DNA of 64,000 nucleotides, from NCBI RefSeq assembly GCF_000160455.2, contig NZ_ACJX03000001.1, positions 1,746,001 to 1,810,000 on the forward strand, given 5' to 3'. Position numbers and translations under genes: made by a program. Below, one piece after another: positions 37,630 to 45,790 of this stretch. Numbering within the stretch: the stretch's first letter is position 1; every line of letters begins with the position of its first letter. A model generated the notes under the pieces. It saw nothing but the letters and a program-made list of their open reading frames with translations, ran no database searches and was not told where the DNA came from. This stretch comes from Acetomicrobium hydrogeniformans ATCC BAA-1850 (GTDB lineage Bacteria > Synergistota > Synergistia > Synergistales > Acetomicrobiaceae).

Positions 37630-38761
37630 AGTAGCTCTTCGACGAGCTTCGTCCTATGAACTCGATGAGGTGTATGAGGCTTTAAATTTCACATTGGATG
37701 CTATTGAGGAATGGATCCCCTCCCGATTTTTGTTCGAAAAACTGCTTTTAAAGGTAAACCTCCTCGCTCCCAAAAGACCTGAGTTGGCCGTAACGACCCA
37801 CCCCTCCATCGTTCAGGCTCTGATTAAAGTGGCCAGAAAAAAAGGGCATTTGGGGGAAATTGCAGTTGCAGACTTGCCGGGACATCTCTATGCCGACAGG
37901 AAAGAGGAGCTCCTAAGGCTGACAGGGATGACAGGTGCCGTTGAAATCGATGATAACGCTACTGCTACTATATTGTCCGATGGCGGATTTGTCGTTCTCA
38001 GACGAGATGAAAACGTGGTACTAAAAGAGCTTACCGTTTCGAAACGCTATTTTGAGGCGCCTTTCGTGATCAATATTGCCAAACTGAAAACACATGCAGA
38101 AACGGAGATCACTGCATGTGTGAAGAATTGTTTTGGGATAGCTGATACCAGCACCAGGAAAAGAGCTCACTTTTCTCTATCTATAAATCAATTGTGCAAC
38201 GCTATAGTGGATCTATATTTAGCAAGGCCACCGGAATTGAACGTATTAGATGCCATATATGCTATGGAGGGAAACGGCCCTACCCACGGACATCCCAGAT
38301 TTGTTGGTCTTATTATGGCATCGAAAAACGCCCTTGCCTTGGACTTCGTGGCGGCAAAGGTTATGGGGTATAAGAATCCCTTAAACATACCATTGCTGAA
38401 CATCGCGGCAAAAAGGGGAATTGGACCATCTTCCTTCGATGAAATAGAAATTATAGGTGTGGAACCTGATGAGATTGAAGCAAAGGGGTTCATTAAAAGC
38501 AGTTCATCTCTGAGGCTTTTGCCCACATGGCTTAGAGGTTGGACGCATAGATGGGTTGCATTATCTCCCCGCCTCCGGGAAGAGAAATGCGTAAAGTGCG
38601 GGATTTGTGCCGATGTCTGTCCTCGGAAAGCTATCAGAATGGACCCCCTTCCTCGCATAAACAGAGCAATGTGTGTTAAGTGTCTGTGTTGTCACGAGAT
38701 GTGTCCTACAGGAGCCATGGAAGTCCATGAAAATATGTTGATGAAGTTCCTTAGGATGTAA
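37613..38761 (+). CDS. DUF362 protein with C-terminal 2x[4Fe-4S] ferredoxin domain
   Basis: 382 residues. The N-terminal DUF362 domain (about 5-270) has typical LLLKVNLLAPKRPE and INIAKLKTHAETEITACVKN elements with conserved Lys and Cys. The C-terminal region (about 315-370) has two complete four-Cys clusters, CVKCGICADVCP and CVKCLCCHEMCP, so it should carry two [4Fe-4S] centres and take part in electron transfer; the precise reaction of the family is not established. GTG 37613 is preferred, with GGAGGAG 7-8 bases upstream, and overlaps the nth gene by 17 bases. A very strong terminator follows. Confidence 0.88.
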   Translation: MTKKYKVALRRASSYELDEVYEALNFTLDAIEEWIPSRFLFEKLLLKVNLLAPKRPELAVTTHPSIVQALIKVARKKGHLGEIAVADLPGHLYADRKEELLRLTGMTGAVEIDDNATATILSDGGFVVLRRDENVVLKELTVSKRYFEAPFVINIAKLKTHAETEITACVKNCFGIADTSTRKRAHFSLSINQLCNAIVDLYLARPPELNVLDAIYAMEGNGPTHGHPRFVGLIMASKNALALDFVAAKVMGYKNPLNIPLLNIAAKRGIGPSSFDEIEIIGVEPDEIEAKGFIKSSSSLRLLPTWLRGWTHRWVALSPRLREEKCVKCGICADVCPRKAIRMDPLPRINRAMCVKCLCCHEMCPTGAMEVHENMLMKFLRM

Positions 38762-38783
38762 GTAGCGCTTCTCGGTGGAAGAC

Positions 38784-38836
38784 GCGATAACAAAGAAAGG
38801 GGACATCGTTTCGATGTCCCCTTTCTTTGTTATCGC
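38784..38836. terminator. Bidirectional intrinsic terminator, 25-bp perfect stem
   Basis: Bases 38784-38808 pair without mismatch with 38812-38836 around a TTT loop. The A-rich and T-rich halves allow termination of the DUF362 transcript (+) and of yerC (-), which converge here. It is one of the longest perfect stems in the window. Confidence 0.93.
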
Positions 38837-38857
38837 ACAAGATCATATAGTTTCAAA

Positions 38858-39169
38858 CTATTCTGGTCTCGTATCACCCTCGAAGTTTTTGAGCCTCTCC
38901 AGTACCAACTTGTATCCATCGGCACCATATTCCAGAAATTTCTTCACACGGCTTATGGTAGCCGTGCTCGCCCCTGTCTGTTGTGCTATTTGAGGATAGG
39001 TGTATCCCTCTTCGAGCAAACGAGCTACTTCAAGCCTTTGGGCGAGGGCTCTGATTTCTCCAATCGTTGCTGCATCCTCTAGGAAATTGTAAATTTCATC
39101 GACGTTTTTCAAGGCCAAAAATGCTTTGCAGAGTTGATCGGTTAACCGATCTTTCCATTTGTCTGCCAT
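38858..39169 (-). CDS. yerC: YerC/YecD family TrpR-related DNA-binding protein
   Basis: 103-residue helical protein of the TrpR-like superfamily. The helix-turn-helix is visible as EGYTYPQIAQQTGASTATIS (residues 54-73), preceded by IGEIRALAQRLEVARLL, the segment characteristic of YerC/TrpR proteins. Whether it binds a ligand is not known. ATG 39169 follows a GGGGGG-rich ribosome-binding region. It has its own predicted promoter with a palindrome just downstream of the likely transcription start, suggesting autoregulation. The gene lies downstream of hisC on the same strand. Confidence 0.9.
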   Translation of the reverse strand: MADKWKDRLTDQLCKAFLALKNVDEIYNFLEDAATIGEIRALAQRLEVARLLEEGYTYPQIAQQTGASTATISRVKKFLEYGADGYKLVLERLKNFEGDTRPE

Positions 39170-39205
39170 CTTTTATCCCCCCTTTTTATCGTATATCATG
39201 ATGAT

Positions 39206-39223
39206 TCACACTTTACTGTGTGA
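39206..39223. promoter_or_regulatory. Putative operator palindrome in the yerC leader
   Basis: TCACAC (39206-39211) and GTGTGA (39218-39223) form a perfect inverted repeat with a 6-base centre. It lies about 13-30 bases downstream of the predicted yerC transcription start and could be bound by YerC itself. Confidence 0.5.
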
Positions 39224-39242
39224 CTTATCATTGCTGAATTAA

Positions 39243-39272
39243 ATACTACAGTTTTAAACGTGCATTTGTCAA
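39243..39272 (-). promoter_or_regulatory. Predicted sigma-70 promoter of yerC
   Basis: Minus strand: perfect TTGACA (39272-39267), 18-base spacer, TAGTAT (39248-39243, four of six). It lies just beyond the hisC stop, so yerC can be transcribed on its own as well as by read-through from hisC. Confidence 0.6.
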
Positions 39273-39284
39273 GGGGGGAATTAT

Positions 39285-40352
39285 CTAAGCTATAACAAAT
39301 TCAGCATTTGGTTGTCGTACAATGGAACGAAATGCTTGAATTACATAATTCAATTCCTCCTCTTTTCCAATCGAAACGCGCATCCAAGTAAAGCCGTCGA
39401 TGTCTAAGTCCAGGAGATTTATCATTATTCCTTTATCCCGCAGGAAAGCCTTTATATAGTCCCTGTCGAGCTCTGACCGTATAAGAACGAAGTTGCTCTG
39501 ACTGGGATATGCATAGAAGGTGTCTATTTCATTAACTTCTTCTATGAATTTGTCGCGCAAAAATCTTATGCTGTAAACTCTGCTTTTCATCCACTCGTCG
39601 TAATCTAGCATTATGCAGGCAATCTCCTGTGAAATGACGTTAACGTTAAAAGGGCTTTTTATTTCATTCAATGTCTTGGCAATTTCATCGGAACAAAGTG
39701 AGTAACCAACCCTTAATCCCGCCAGCCCCCATGCCTTAGATAGTGTCCTTAAGATGCATAAATTGGAGGGAAAATTTTTCTTCAAAACGTCAAGAGAAGA
39801 TCTGGAGGCGAATTCGACGTATGCCTCATCCAACACGAAGGGGCAGGGTGACATTTTTGCGATGTTTATCAGAAGCGCGGGATCTATGAACGTCCCTGTC
39901 GGGTTGTGTGGGTTATCGAGCAGTATTAGTTTTGGAGATATTCTTGCTATCGCATCTAAAATTTGCTCCACATCCAGGGTGATATGTTTGTCGTTAAAAT
40001 TAATGGGAACTACATGTTGCTCGGCTCCAAATATTTTACAAAGCCGTTTGTACTCTGAAAAACAAGGATATAAAGTAAGTACTTTATCACCAGGCTTAAC
40101 ATAGGCCATAAACAACATGGAAAGTATTTCGTCGCCTCCATTGCCAATGACGATTCTTTCCTGAGGGAAATTTAGCTTCATGCTTAATTTGCTTCGTAAT
40201 TTATTTGCAAGGGGATCGGGGTAGCGATTTAGGTCGATTTTAGAGATTATCTGTCGCATCTCTTCCCTGGGAGATGGAGGAAGTTCAAAGGGATTTTCGT
40301 TCTTATCAAGTCTCAATTCTTTATCTAATGTGTATTCATGATCACGTAACAT
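39285..40352 (-). CDS. hisC: Histidinol-phosphate aminotransferase (HisC-type, class II PLP)
   Basis: 355-residue PLP-dependent aminotransferase. Opening LRLDKNENPFELPP, GNGGDEILSMLF, LDNPHNPTGTF and the PLP-lysine segment RTLSKAWGLAGLRVGY identify the HisC branch. It acts on imidazole-acetol phosphate in histidine synthesis, but many HisC proteins also transaminate aromatic amino acids. No other his gene is nearby, so either role is open. ATG 40352 follows TAGGAGG. It is read toward yerC. Confidence 0.9.
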   Translation of the reverse strand: MLRDHEYTLDKELRLDKNENPFELPPSPREEMRQIISKIDLNRYPDPLANKLRSKLSMKLNFPQERIVIGNGGDEILSMLFMAYVKPGDKVLTLYPCFSEYKRLCKIFGAEQHVVPINFNDKHITLDVEQILDAIARISPKLILLDNPHNPTGTFIDPALLINIAKMSPCPFVLDEAYVEFASRSSLDVLKKNFPSNLCILRTLSKAWGLAGLRVGYSLCSDEIAKTLNEIKSPFNVNVISQEIACIMLDYDEWMKSRVYSIRFLRDKFIEEVNEIDTFYAYPSQSNFVLIRSELDRDYIKAFLRDKGIMINLLDLDIDGFTWMRVSIGKEEELNYVIQAFRSIVRQPNAEFVIA

Positions 40353-40665
40353 TACGTAATCCTCCTAACGATTTATTATAATAAACACATGACGCAACCA
40401 ATACAAAGTTTATCATGATCATGCGATTCTCGTCAAGTGCTTTGGCACCAACTCACGGCTATTTTTTAGGATGGTTAATATATAATATATTTCTAGTATA
40501 TTGTTATTATTTAGATCAAACAACACTATATTAATACCTGTAAATATGATTGTTTAACTCAGATATATGACGGATATGCGGATAGGTAGTTACAATGAAA
40601 ATAGAGATGCTGTCGTGTAGTACAATAAAAGTAAATAATATTAAAAGGGAGAGGGAGGTAAGGTG
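40353..40665. other. AT-rich divergent intergenic region between hisC and the SYLF gene
   Basis: 313 bases without a gene. It contains the 10-bp palindrome CATGATCATG at 40414-40423 on the hisC side, a TTGACG/TAAACT pair with an 18-base spacer reading toward hisC, and long AT tracts around 40470-40545. On the plus side ATGACG (40567-40572) and TACAAT (40591-40596) with an 18-base spacer are the best promoter candidate for the SYLF gene. No small ORF with a convincing ribosome-binding site is seen. Confidence 0.5.
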
Positions 40666-41361
40666 ATGGTAAAGGTTGAATATAAAAACTTTAAAATTGT
40701 TGTGGTTGTTTTGTTGTCTGTGCTTTCCATAGTTTTTATTGGCTCTGGTGCTTGGGCCAAGACGCCCGAACAGAGGATAACTTTATCGACCGAACTGCTG
40801 CAAGAAATGGGAAGGCAAAGCGATGTAGAAGGATTGACGGACCTGCTTAAAGATTCCAAAGGTATTGCAATATTCCCTAACGTTACAAAGGCGGGGTTTG
40901 TATTTGGAGCTGAATTCGGCGAGGGATTGATGTTAAGGAGGGATCCGAATACGAACCAATGGTACGGACCTTCGTTTTTAAGTATTGGCGGCATATCCGT
41001 AGGACTTCAGATAGGGGTTCAATCGACGAGCTTGATATTAGTTATAATGGACGATGCCGGACTGGAAGCTTTAAAAAAAGAACACGTTAGCCTGGGTGCG
41101 GATATTTCCGTGGCAGCCGGTCCTGCTGGTCGCAGAGCGGGCGCCGCAACGAATTCAATTTACAGTTATTCGATCGCCAAGGGAGCTTTTGCAGGGGTTT
41201 CCTTGAGCGGAGGATCTGTTGATACGGACGAGAATGCCAACATAGCATACTGGGGCAAAGAGTTGACACCTGAGGAGATTTTGAAAAAGAGGGCTACGAA
41301 GAGCGATGTGCAGCCACTAGTCAAAGAATTAAATAAATTGATGGCGATGGCAAAGAAATAA
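40666..41361 (+). CDS. Exported SYLF-domain (Ysc84-type) lipid-binding protein
   Basis: 231 residues with an N-terminal signal peptide (basic start, hydrophobic VVVVLLSVLSIVFIGSGAWA, then KTPEQ). The rest is a SYLF domain: DLLKDSKGIAIFPNVTKAGF, SFLSIGGISVGLQIGVQ, ALKKEHVSLGADISVAAGP and GAFAGVSLSGGSV are the conserved blocks. SYLF domains bind phosphoinositides in eukaryotes; bacterial periplasmic versions have no defined role. ATG 40666 is 7 bases after GGGAGG. It stands alone, followed by the tRNA promoter. Confidence 0.92.
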   Translation: MVKVEYKNFKIVVVVLLSVLSIVFIGSGAWAKTPEQRITLSTELLQEMGRQSDVEGLTDLLKDSKGIAIFPNVTKAGFVFGAEFGEGLMLRRDPNTNQWYGPSFLSIGGISVGLQIGVQSTSLILVIMDDAGLEALKKEHVSLGADISVAAGPAGRRAGAATNSIYSYSIAKGAFAGVSLSGGSVDTDENANIAYWGKELTPEEILKKRATKSDVQPLVKELNKLMAMAKK

Positions 41362-41383
41362 TAAAAACTGACGAAACCTCCCC

Positions 41384-41412
41384 TTGACTACTGCTCCGCA
41401 TATTCCTATAAT
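41384..41412 (+). promoter_or_regulatory. Strong sigma-70 promoter of the tRNA cluster
   Basis: TTGACT (41384-41389), 17-base spacer, perfect TATAAT (41407-41412). Transcription should start about 5 bases before tRNA-Leu, typical of stable RNA genes. Confidence 0.85.
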
Positions 41413-41423
41413 GTTTCTTGCCA

Positions 41424-41510
41424 GCCGGGCTGGCGGAATGGTAGACGCACGGGACTTAAAATCCCGGGGACGTAAGGTCCGTGCGGGTTCAAGTCCCGCG
41501 CCCGGCACCA
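41424..41510 (+). tRNA. tRNA-Leu (anticodon TAA)
   Basis: Class II tRNA with acceptor 41424-41430 paired to 41500-41506 and CCA encoded at 41508-41510. The anticodon stem CGGGA/TCCCG encloses CTTAAAA, giving TAA at 41457-41459. A variable arm (GGACGTAAGGTCC) is present, as required for leucine tRNAs. It reads UUA and UUG. Confidence 0.97.
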
Positions 41511-41540
41511 TCTGGCGTCCAGGGTAATCGTAGGTGATAT

Positions 41541-41621
<81 letters not shown>

Positions 41622-41698
41622 GGCGGTGTAGCTCAGTTGGCGAGAGCATGCGGTTCATACCCGCAGGGTCAGTGGTTCAAATCCACTCACCGCCACCA
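41622..41698 (+). tRNA. Elongator tRNA-Met (anticodon CAT)
   Basis: Acceptor GGCGGTG pairs fully with CACCGCC; anticodon stem TGCGG/CCGCA encloses TTCATAC. CCA is encoded at 41696-41698. The body resembles elongator Met tRNAs of other bacteria rather than the lysidine-modified tRNA-Ile2, which shares the CAT anticodon; the latter is less likely but should be checked because tilS follows. Confidence 0.93.
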
Positions 41699-41712
41699 AA
41701 ATTTAGCGTTCG

Positions 41713-41752
41713 ACATGGGCGGGGCTGTTACCCCGCCCATGTTATATCTTTT
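41713..41752 (+). terminator. Intrinsic terminator after the tRNA cluster
   Basis: 12-bp perfect GC-rich stem (41713-41724 with 41731-41742) and a 6-base loop, then TATATCTTTTT. It closes the tRNA transcription unit, leaving only about 25 bases before tilS. Confidence 0.85.
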
Positions 41753-41775
41753 TAACCTCACAGGTGATTATAAAG

Positions 41776-43173
41776 GTGTATTTATCGAAAGACATTCCTA
41801 AATGGATCATGGGTCGGTACTATCCTAAATTCAAGGCTACAGGAGAACGACAAGGATGGTGGAACATCGCTGATTCGGTAGTGGCCGGCATATCGGGAGG
41901 GCCGGACTCGGTGGCACTCCTCTGGATGCTCGTTAATCTCTGGCGAGGTAAGGTTATCGTAGCCCACTTTGAACATGGAATAAGGGGCAGGGAATCGATC
42001 GAGGATGCTGTATTCGTGCGTGATTTGGCCTTCAATTTTCAATGCCCCTTTTTTATGGAAAGCGTCCCAGTACCTCAGTTGCGTCAAAAAGGAGAAGGCA
42101 TCGAAGAAGCCGCTCGTAGACTTCGTTATGAATTCCTTGAAAAAATTAGGAGCGAAAATAAAGCTGCATACATTGCCGTGGGCCATCATAACGACGATCT
42201 TGTCGAAACAGTTATATTTAACGTAATAAGAGGTACCGGATTGAGGGGTCTGCAAGGTATTCCGGAAAAGCGCGGTTATATAGTAAGGCCTTTGATAGAT
42301 TTTACCAGAAGGGAAATAACCGACCTCCTCGAGGGGCTTAGTATCAACTGGAGAGAGGATTCTACCAATGTAGATGTCAATTACGCTAGAAACAAGATAA
42401 GATTACAACTGATTCCTCTGCTCGAAAGGGAGTATAACCCAAAGATTAGAAAACATATCGCCTTTCTTTCCAGGCAAGCTTTCGAAACGGCCAATTTGCT
42501 CGAGAACGAGGCCGCTAAAATTAATGGCCTCGTTGGGATAAAACCTCTTCCTTATACGAAGGCTCTTTGGGACAGGAAGGCCCTGCGGTCTTTGAATCTT
42601 CCTGCTTTACAAATAACAGAATGTCTGCGCAGACAACAAAGAGATTTGCATTTAACCACTCTTTCAAGCGACAGAACGGAATTGTTGCTCAAGCTCATTA
42701 AAGATAAGATAAATTGGAGGTTTCAGTGGGAGGGCAAAGTTGAGGTTTGTGGAGATAAAAATTTCATTGCTTGGCTTGACTGGGATGTTAATGATAGATT
42801 AATCGATGTCTCAATAGATTTGGAATCGAGGCCGAACGGAACATTTCCTTGGAATGGTTGGGAAATTTCTTGGGAGCTTTTAGAGGGCAAGTTCACTCAA
42901 AGCAAATTTGGCACTCATCAATGTCGTCTTATAATTGACAATCAAGAGAGCGCTGTTATTAGGGTTATGTCTGCTATTAAGGCTCGCAAAACTTTTGGTT
43001 GGAACCTGGAATTTATGTCTTGGTGGGCCAAACGAGGATGGCCAATATTCATTTTAAGTTGTAAAATGTGGTGGGTACCGATATACGGTGAAGGCAAGGG
43101 CAAAAATGTAATATGGCCTTCATCGAGAGCCGTTCAGATAAAAGTGCATTACCAGAAAGACGAAAGGATGTAG
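41776..43173 (+). CDS. tilS: tRNA-Ile lysidine synthetase TilS
   Basis: Converts C34 of tRNA-Ile2 (anticodon CAU) to lysidine, switching its identity from Met to Ile. The 465-residue product has the PP-loop AGISGGPDSVALLWML near residue 38, HFEHGIRGRES, GHHNDDLVETVIFNVIRGTG and WREDSTNVDVNYARNKIR, then helical middle and C-terminal domains. GTG 41776 is 8 bases after AGGTGA; GTG 41764 is an in-frame alternative. It precedes hpt and ftsH, the conserved tilS-hpt-ftsH order of many bacteria. Confidence 0.94.
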   Translation: MYLSKDIPKWIMGRYYPKFKATGERQGWWNIADSVVAGISGGPDSVALLWMLVNLWRGKVIVAHFEHGIRGRESIEDAVFVRDLAFNFQCPFFMESVPVPQLRQKGEGIEEAARRLRYEFLEKIRSENKAAYIAVGHHNDDLVETVIFNVIRGTGLRGLQGIPEKRGYIVRPLIDFTRREITDLLEGLSINWREDSTNVDVNYARNKIRLQLIPLLEREYNPKIRKHIAFLSRQAFETANLLENEAAKINGLVGIKPLPYTKALWDRKALRSLNLPALQITECLRRQQRDLHLTTLSSDRTELLLKLIKDKINWRFQWEGKVEVCGDKNFIAWLDWDVNDRLIDVSIDLESRPNGTFPWNGWEISWELLEGKFTQSKFGTHQCRLIIDNQESAVIRVMSAIKARKTFGWNLEFMSWWAKRGWPIFILSCKMWWVPIYGEGKGKNVIWPSSRAVQIKVHYQKDERM

Positions 43174-43178
43174 CATTT

Positions 43179-43715
43179 ATGTCGTATGAGTTGAGCGAAA
43201 TTCTAATTAGCGAAGAAGAAATTAAAAAAAGGGTAATGGAATTGGGTCGGCAGATATCGAAAGATTATGCAGGCAAAGAGTTGATAATTGTTGGCGTTCT
43301 CAAAGGAGCAGTTATATTTCTCTCAGATCTAGTTCGAAATATAGACAGCTCAGTAAAGGTGAAAATTGACTTTTTAGCTGTATCGTCGTATGGTGCCTCT
43401 ACAAAGACAAGCGGAATCGTGAGAATTATCAAGGATATAGATACCGATATCAAGGGATGCGAGGTTTTGATCGTAGAAGATATCATGGACACGGGATTGA
43501 CGCTCTCTTATTTGTCAAGAATCATGATGGAAAGGGAACCGAGAGGACTGAAGATATGCGTTCTCTTGGATAAGCCGGAGAGGCATCAGTCAGAGGTAAA
43601 TATCGATTATTGCGGATTTACAATTCCCGATGAATTTGTAGTAGGATATGGCTTGGATTATGCGGGATTGTGGAGAAATTTGCCGTCAATATATGTCGTA
43701 AGGCCCTCTATATGA
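43179..43715 (+). CDS. hpt: Hypoxanthine phosphoribosyltransferase
   Basis: 178-residue purine salvage enzyme that makes IMP (and possibly GMP) from the base and PRPP. The PRPP-binding motif VLIVEDIMDTGLTL is near residue 102; GVLKGAVIFLSDLVR near 42 and the final YGLDYAGLWRNLP are typical. ATG 43179 is 10 bases after AAAGGA. Located between tilS and ftsH as in Bacillus. Confidence 0.96.
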   Translation: MSYELSEILISEEEIKKRVMELGRQISKDYAGKELIIVGVLKGAVIFLSDLVRNIDSSVKVKIDFLAVSSYGASTKTSGIVRIIKDIDTDIKGCEVLIVEDIMDTGLTLSYLSRIMMEREPRGLKICVLLDKPERHQSEVNIDYCGFTIPDEFVVGYGLDYAGLWRNLPSIYVVRPSI

Positions 43716-43754
43716 GGCGGAAAGCGTGTTTTAGGGTAAAGAGGTGGTAATAGA

Positions 43755-45668
43755 TTGAATAGAATGATGAAAAACTTAGGGTTGTATTTGATATTGATAG
43801 TGCTCGTAGTTAGTCTGGTCAACATGTTCATAACTCCAATGCAGCAAACTCGTGATGTTGCGCCGCTATCTTATTCAGAGTTCCTTGAACAAGTTGATAA
43901 GGGCAACGTTACGGAGGTTGCCATAGATGGATCCAGCATTACGGGTAAATTAAAGGATGGTAGAGTGTTTAATACCTATGCCGTCGGAGTGGGAGATTTA
44001 GCGAAGGAGATAGCGGCAAGGGGTGTTAATGTGGAAGTCAAACCGCCACAGGCGGCTCCTTGGTGGTCTGGGATGGTTTCTTCTCTATTCCCAACCCTAC
44101 TTTTGATAGGGGCATGGATTTTCATTCTCTATCACATGCAAGGTGGGGGAAGCAAAGTCATGTCCTTCGCTAAAAGCAAGGCAAAGATGTTCTTGGATAA
44201 TCGTCCCAAGGTAACCTTCGATGATGTTGCGGGTTGCGACGAAGCTAAGGAAGAGTTGCATGAGGTTATAGAGTTCTTGCGAAATCCAAGAAAATTTTCT
44301 GCCCTGGGTGCTAGGGTGCCCAGAGGGGTTCTTCTGCTAGGGCATCCCGGAACGGGCAAGACCTTGTTGGCTAGAGCTGTAGCAGGGGAGGCAGATGTGC
44401 CCTTCTTCAGCATTAGCGGTTCGGACTTCGTGGAGATGTTCGTCGGCGTTGGAGCTGCCAGGGTACGGGACCTTTTCGAGCAGGCCAGGAAATATCAGCC
44501 CTGCATTATCTTTATAGACGAAATAGATGCCGTCGGAAGACATAGAGGGGCTGGGCTTGGAGGAGGGCACGATGAGAGAGAGCAAACCTTAAACCAATTG
44601 CTCGTAGAGCTCGATGGGTTCGATGCATCGACGGGAATAATCGTAATAGCAGCGACCAACAGGCCCGATATATTGGATCCTGCACTTCTTCGACCCGGGC
44701 GGTTTGATCGTCAGATCGTCGTCGACAGGCCTGATTTCAATGGAAGGCTGGCTATACTTAAGGTTCATATACGCGACAAAAAAGTGGATCCCAATGTCAA
44801 TTTGGAAATTATAGCAAAAAGGACTCCAGGATTTGTCGGTGCCGATCTAGCTAACCTGGTTAACGAAGCAGCTTTATTGGCTGCAAGACGCAATAAGAAG
44901 CAAATAACCATTGAGGAGTTTGAGGAGGCCATCGACAGGGTAATAGCCGGGCCGGAACGCAGGAGCAGGGTTATAAGTCCTAAGGAAAAAAGGGTCATAG
45001 CCTTGCACGAGTCAGGTCATGCTCTTGTGGCCAAGCTTTTGCCCGATTGCGATCCTGTGCATAAAGTTTCCATAATACCCAGAGGGCATCAGGCCTTGGG
45101 CTATACTATGCAGCTGCCCGAAGAAGACCGCTTCCTCATATCCAAAAAGGAGCTATTAAATAAAATATGCGTTCTATTAGGTGGAAGAGTTACCGAGGAG
45201 CTCAAGAGTGACGATATCACTACGGGATCCCAGAACGATTTAGAGCGCGCTACTCAAATAGCCAGGAAAATGGTCACCGAATTCGGAATGAGCGAGCGAT
45301 TGGGTCCGGTTCGATTGGGGCGAAAACAACACGAGATATTTCTTGGAAGAGATATAGTCGAAGATAGAAACTACAGCGAAGAGATAGCATACGCTATAGA
45401 CCAAGAAGTCAGGCGTATTATTGACGATTGTTATGAGTTAGTTAAAGATCTTTTGGTTAAACATGACTTGGTACTTGAAAAAATTGCTGCGGTTTTACTG
45501 GAAAAAGAAGTTTTGGAGGGCGAAGAATTAGATAGATTAATAAACGAAAAACTTGGTGAAGAGACGGATCGTTCTGAGGAAGATGCTGGTACCGAGTCAG
45601 TTGCTGCGGCGCAGGCTGTTGAGAAAAAAACGTCACTTCAGCTTGAACCCAGGATAGATCCGGCATAA
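43755..45668 (+). CDS. ftsH: Membrane AAA+ zinc metalloprotease FtsH
   Basis: 637-residue inner-membrane protease that degrades damaged membrane proteins and regulators. Two transmembrane helices (about 7-25 and 105-125) flank a small external domain. The AAA module has Walker [11 protein letters not shown], where most FtsH have GPPGTGKT, Walker [12 protein letters not shown] and the second region of homology with RPGRFDRQI. The zinc site reads ALHESGHAL instead of the nearly invariant HEAGH; both His and the Glu are kept. The distal Asp ligand region [15 protein letters not shown] is present. TTG 43755 is about 8 bases after GAGGTGG. C-terminal tail is acidic. Confidence 0.97.
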   Translation: MNRMMKNLGLYLILIVLVVSLVNMFITPMQQTRDVAPLSYSEFLEQVDKGNVTEVAIDGSSITGKLKDGRVFNTYAVGVGDLAKEIAARGVNVEVKPPQAAPWWSGMVSSLFPTLLLIGAWIFILYHMQGGGSKVMSFAKSKAKMFLDNRPKVTFDDVAGCDEAKEELHEVIEFLRNPRKFSALGARVPRGVLLLGHPGTGKTLLARAVAGEADVPFFSISGSDFVEMFVGVGAARVRDLFEQARKYQPCIIFIDEIDAVGRHRGAGLGGGHDEREQTLNQLLVELDGFDASTGIIVIAATNRPDILDPALLRPGRFDRQIVVDRPDFNGRLAILKVHIRDKKVDPNVNLEIIAKRTPGFVGADLANLVNEAALLAARRNKKQITIEEFEEAIDRVIAGPERRSRVISPKEKRVIALHESGHALVAKLLPDCDPVHKVSIIPRGHQALGYTMQLPEEDRFLISKKELLNKICVLLGGRVTEELKSDDITTGSQNDLERATQIARKMVTEFGMSERLGPVRLGRKQHEIFLGRDIVEDRNYSEEIAYAIDQEVRRIIDDCYELVKDLLVKHDLVLEKIAAVLLEKEVLEGEELDRLINEKLGEETDRSEEDAGTESVAAAQAVEKKTSLQLEPRIDPA

Positions 45669-45720
45669 GTATAATTTGACATCACTGACCGTGAATAGGA
45701 TGTCTTAAATATACTAGATA

Positions 45721-45755
45721 ATGGCGCGTAGATAATCCTGCGCGTCATGCTTTTT
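45721..45755 (+). terminator. Probable intrinsic terminator after ftsH
   Basis: ATGGCGCG (45721-45728) pairs with CGCGTCAT (45741-45748), one G-T wobble, 12-base loop, followed by GCTTTTT. Moderate strength; it separates ftsH from uvrB. Confidence 0.6.
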
Positions 45756-45790
45756 CTTGATAATATATACATGAGGTGGTTTTTGTAAAA

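Noticed and set aside
41622-41698. Possibility that the third tRNA is tRNA-Ile2 (CAT)
   Set aside because: Its acceptor and anticodon-loop sequence resemble elongator Met tRNAs; kept as Met, with the doubt noted.
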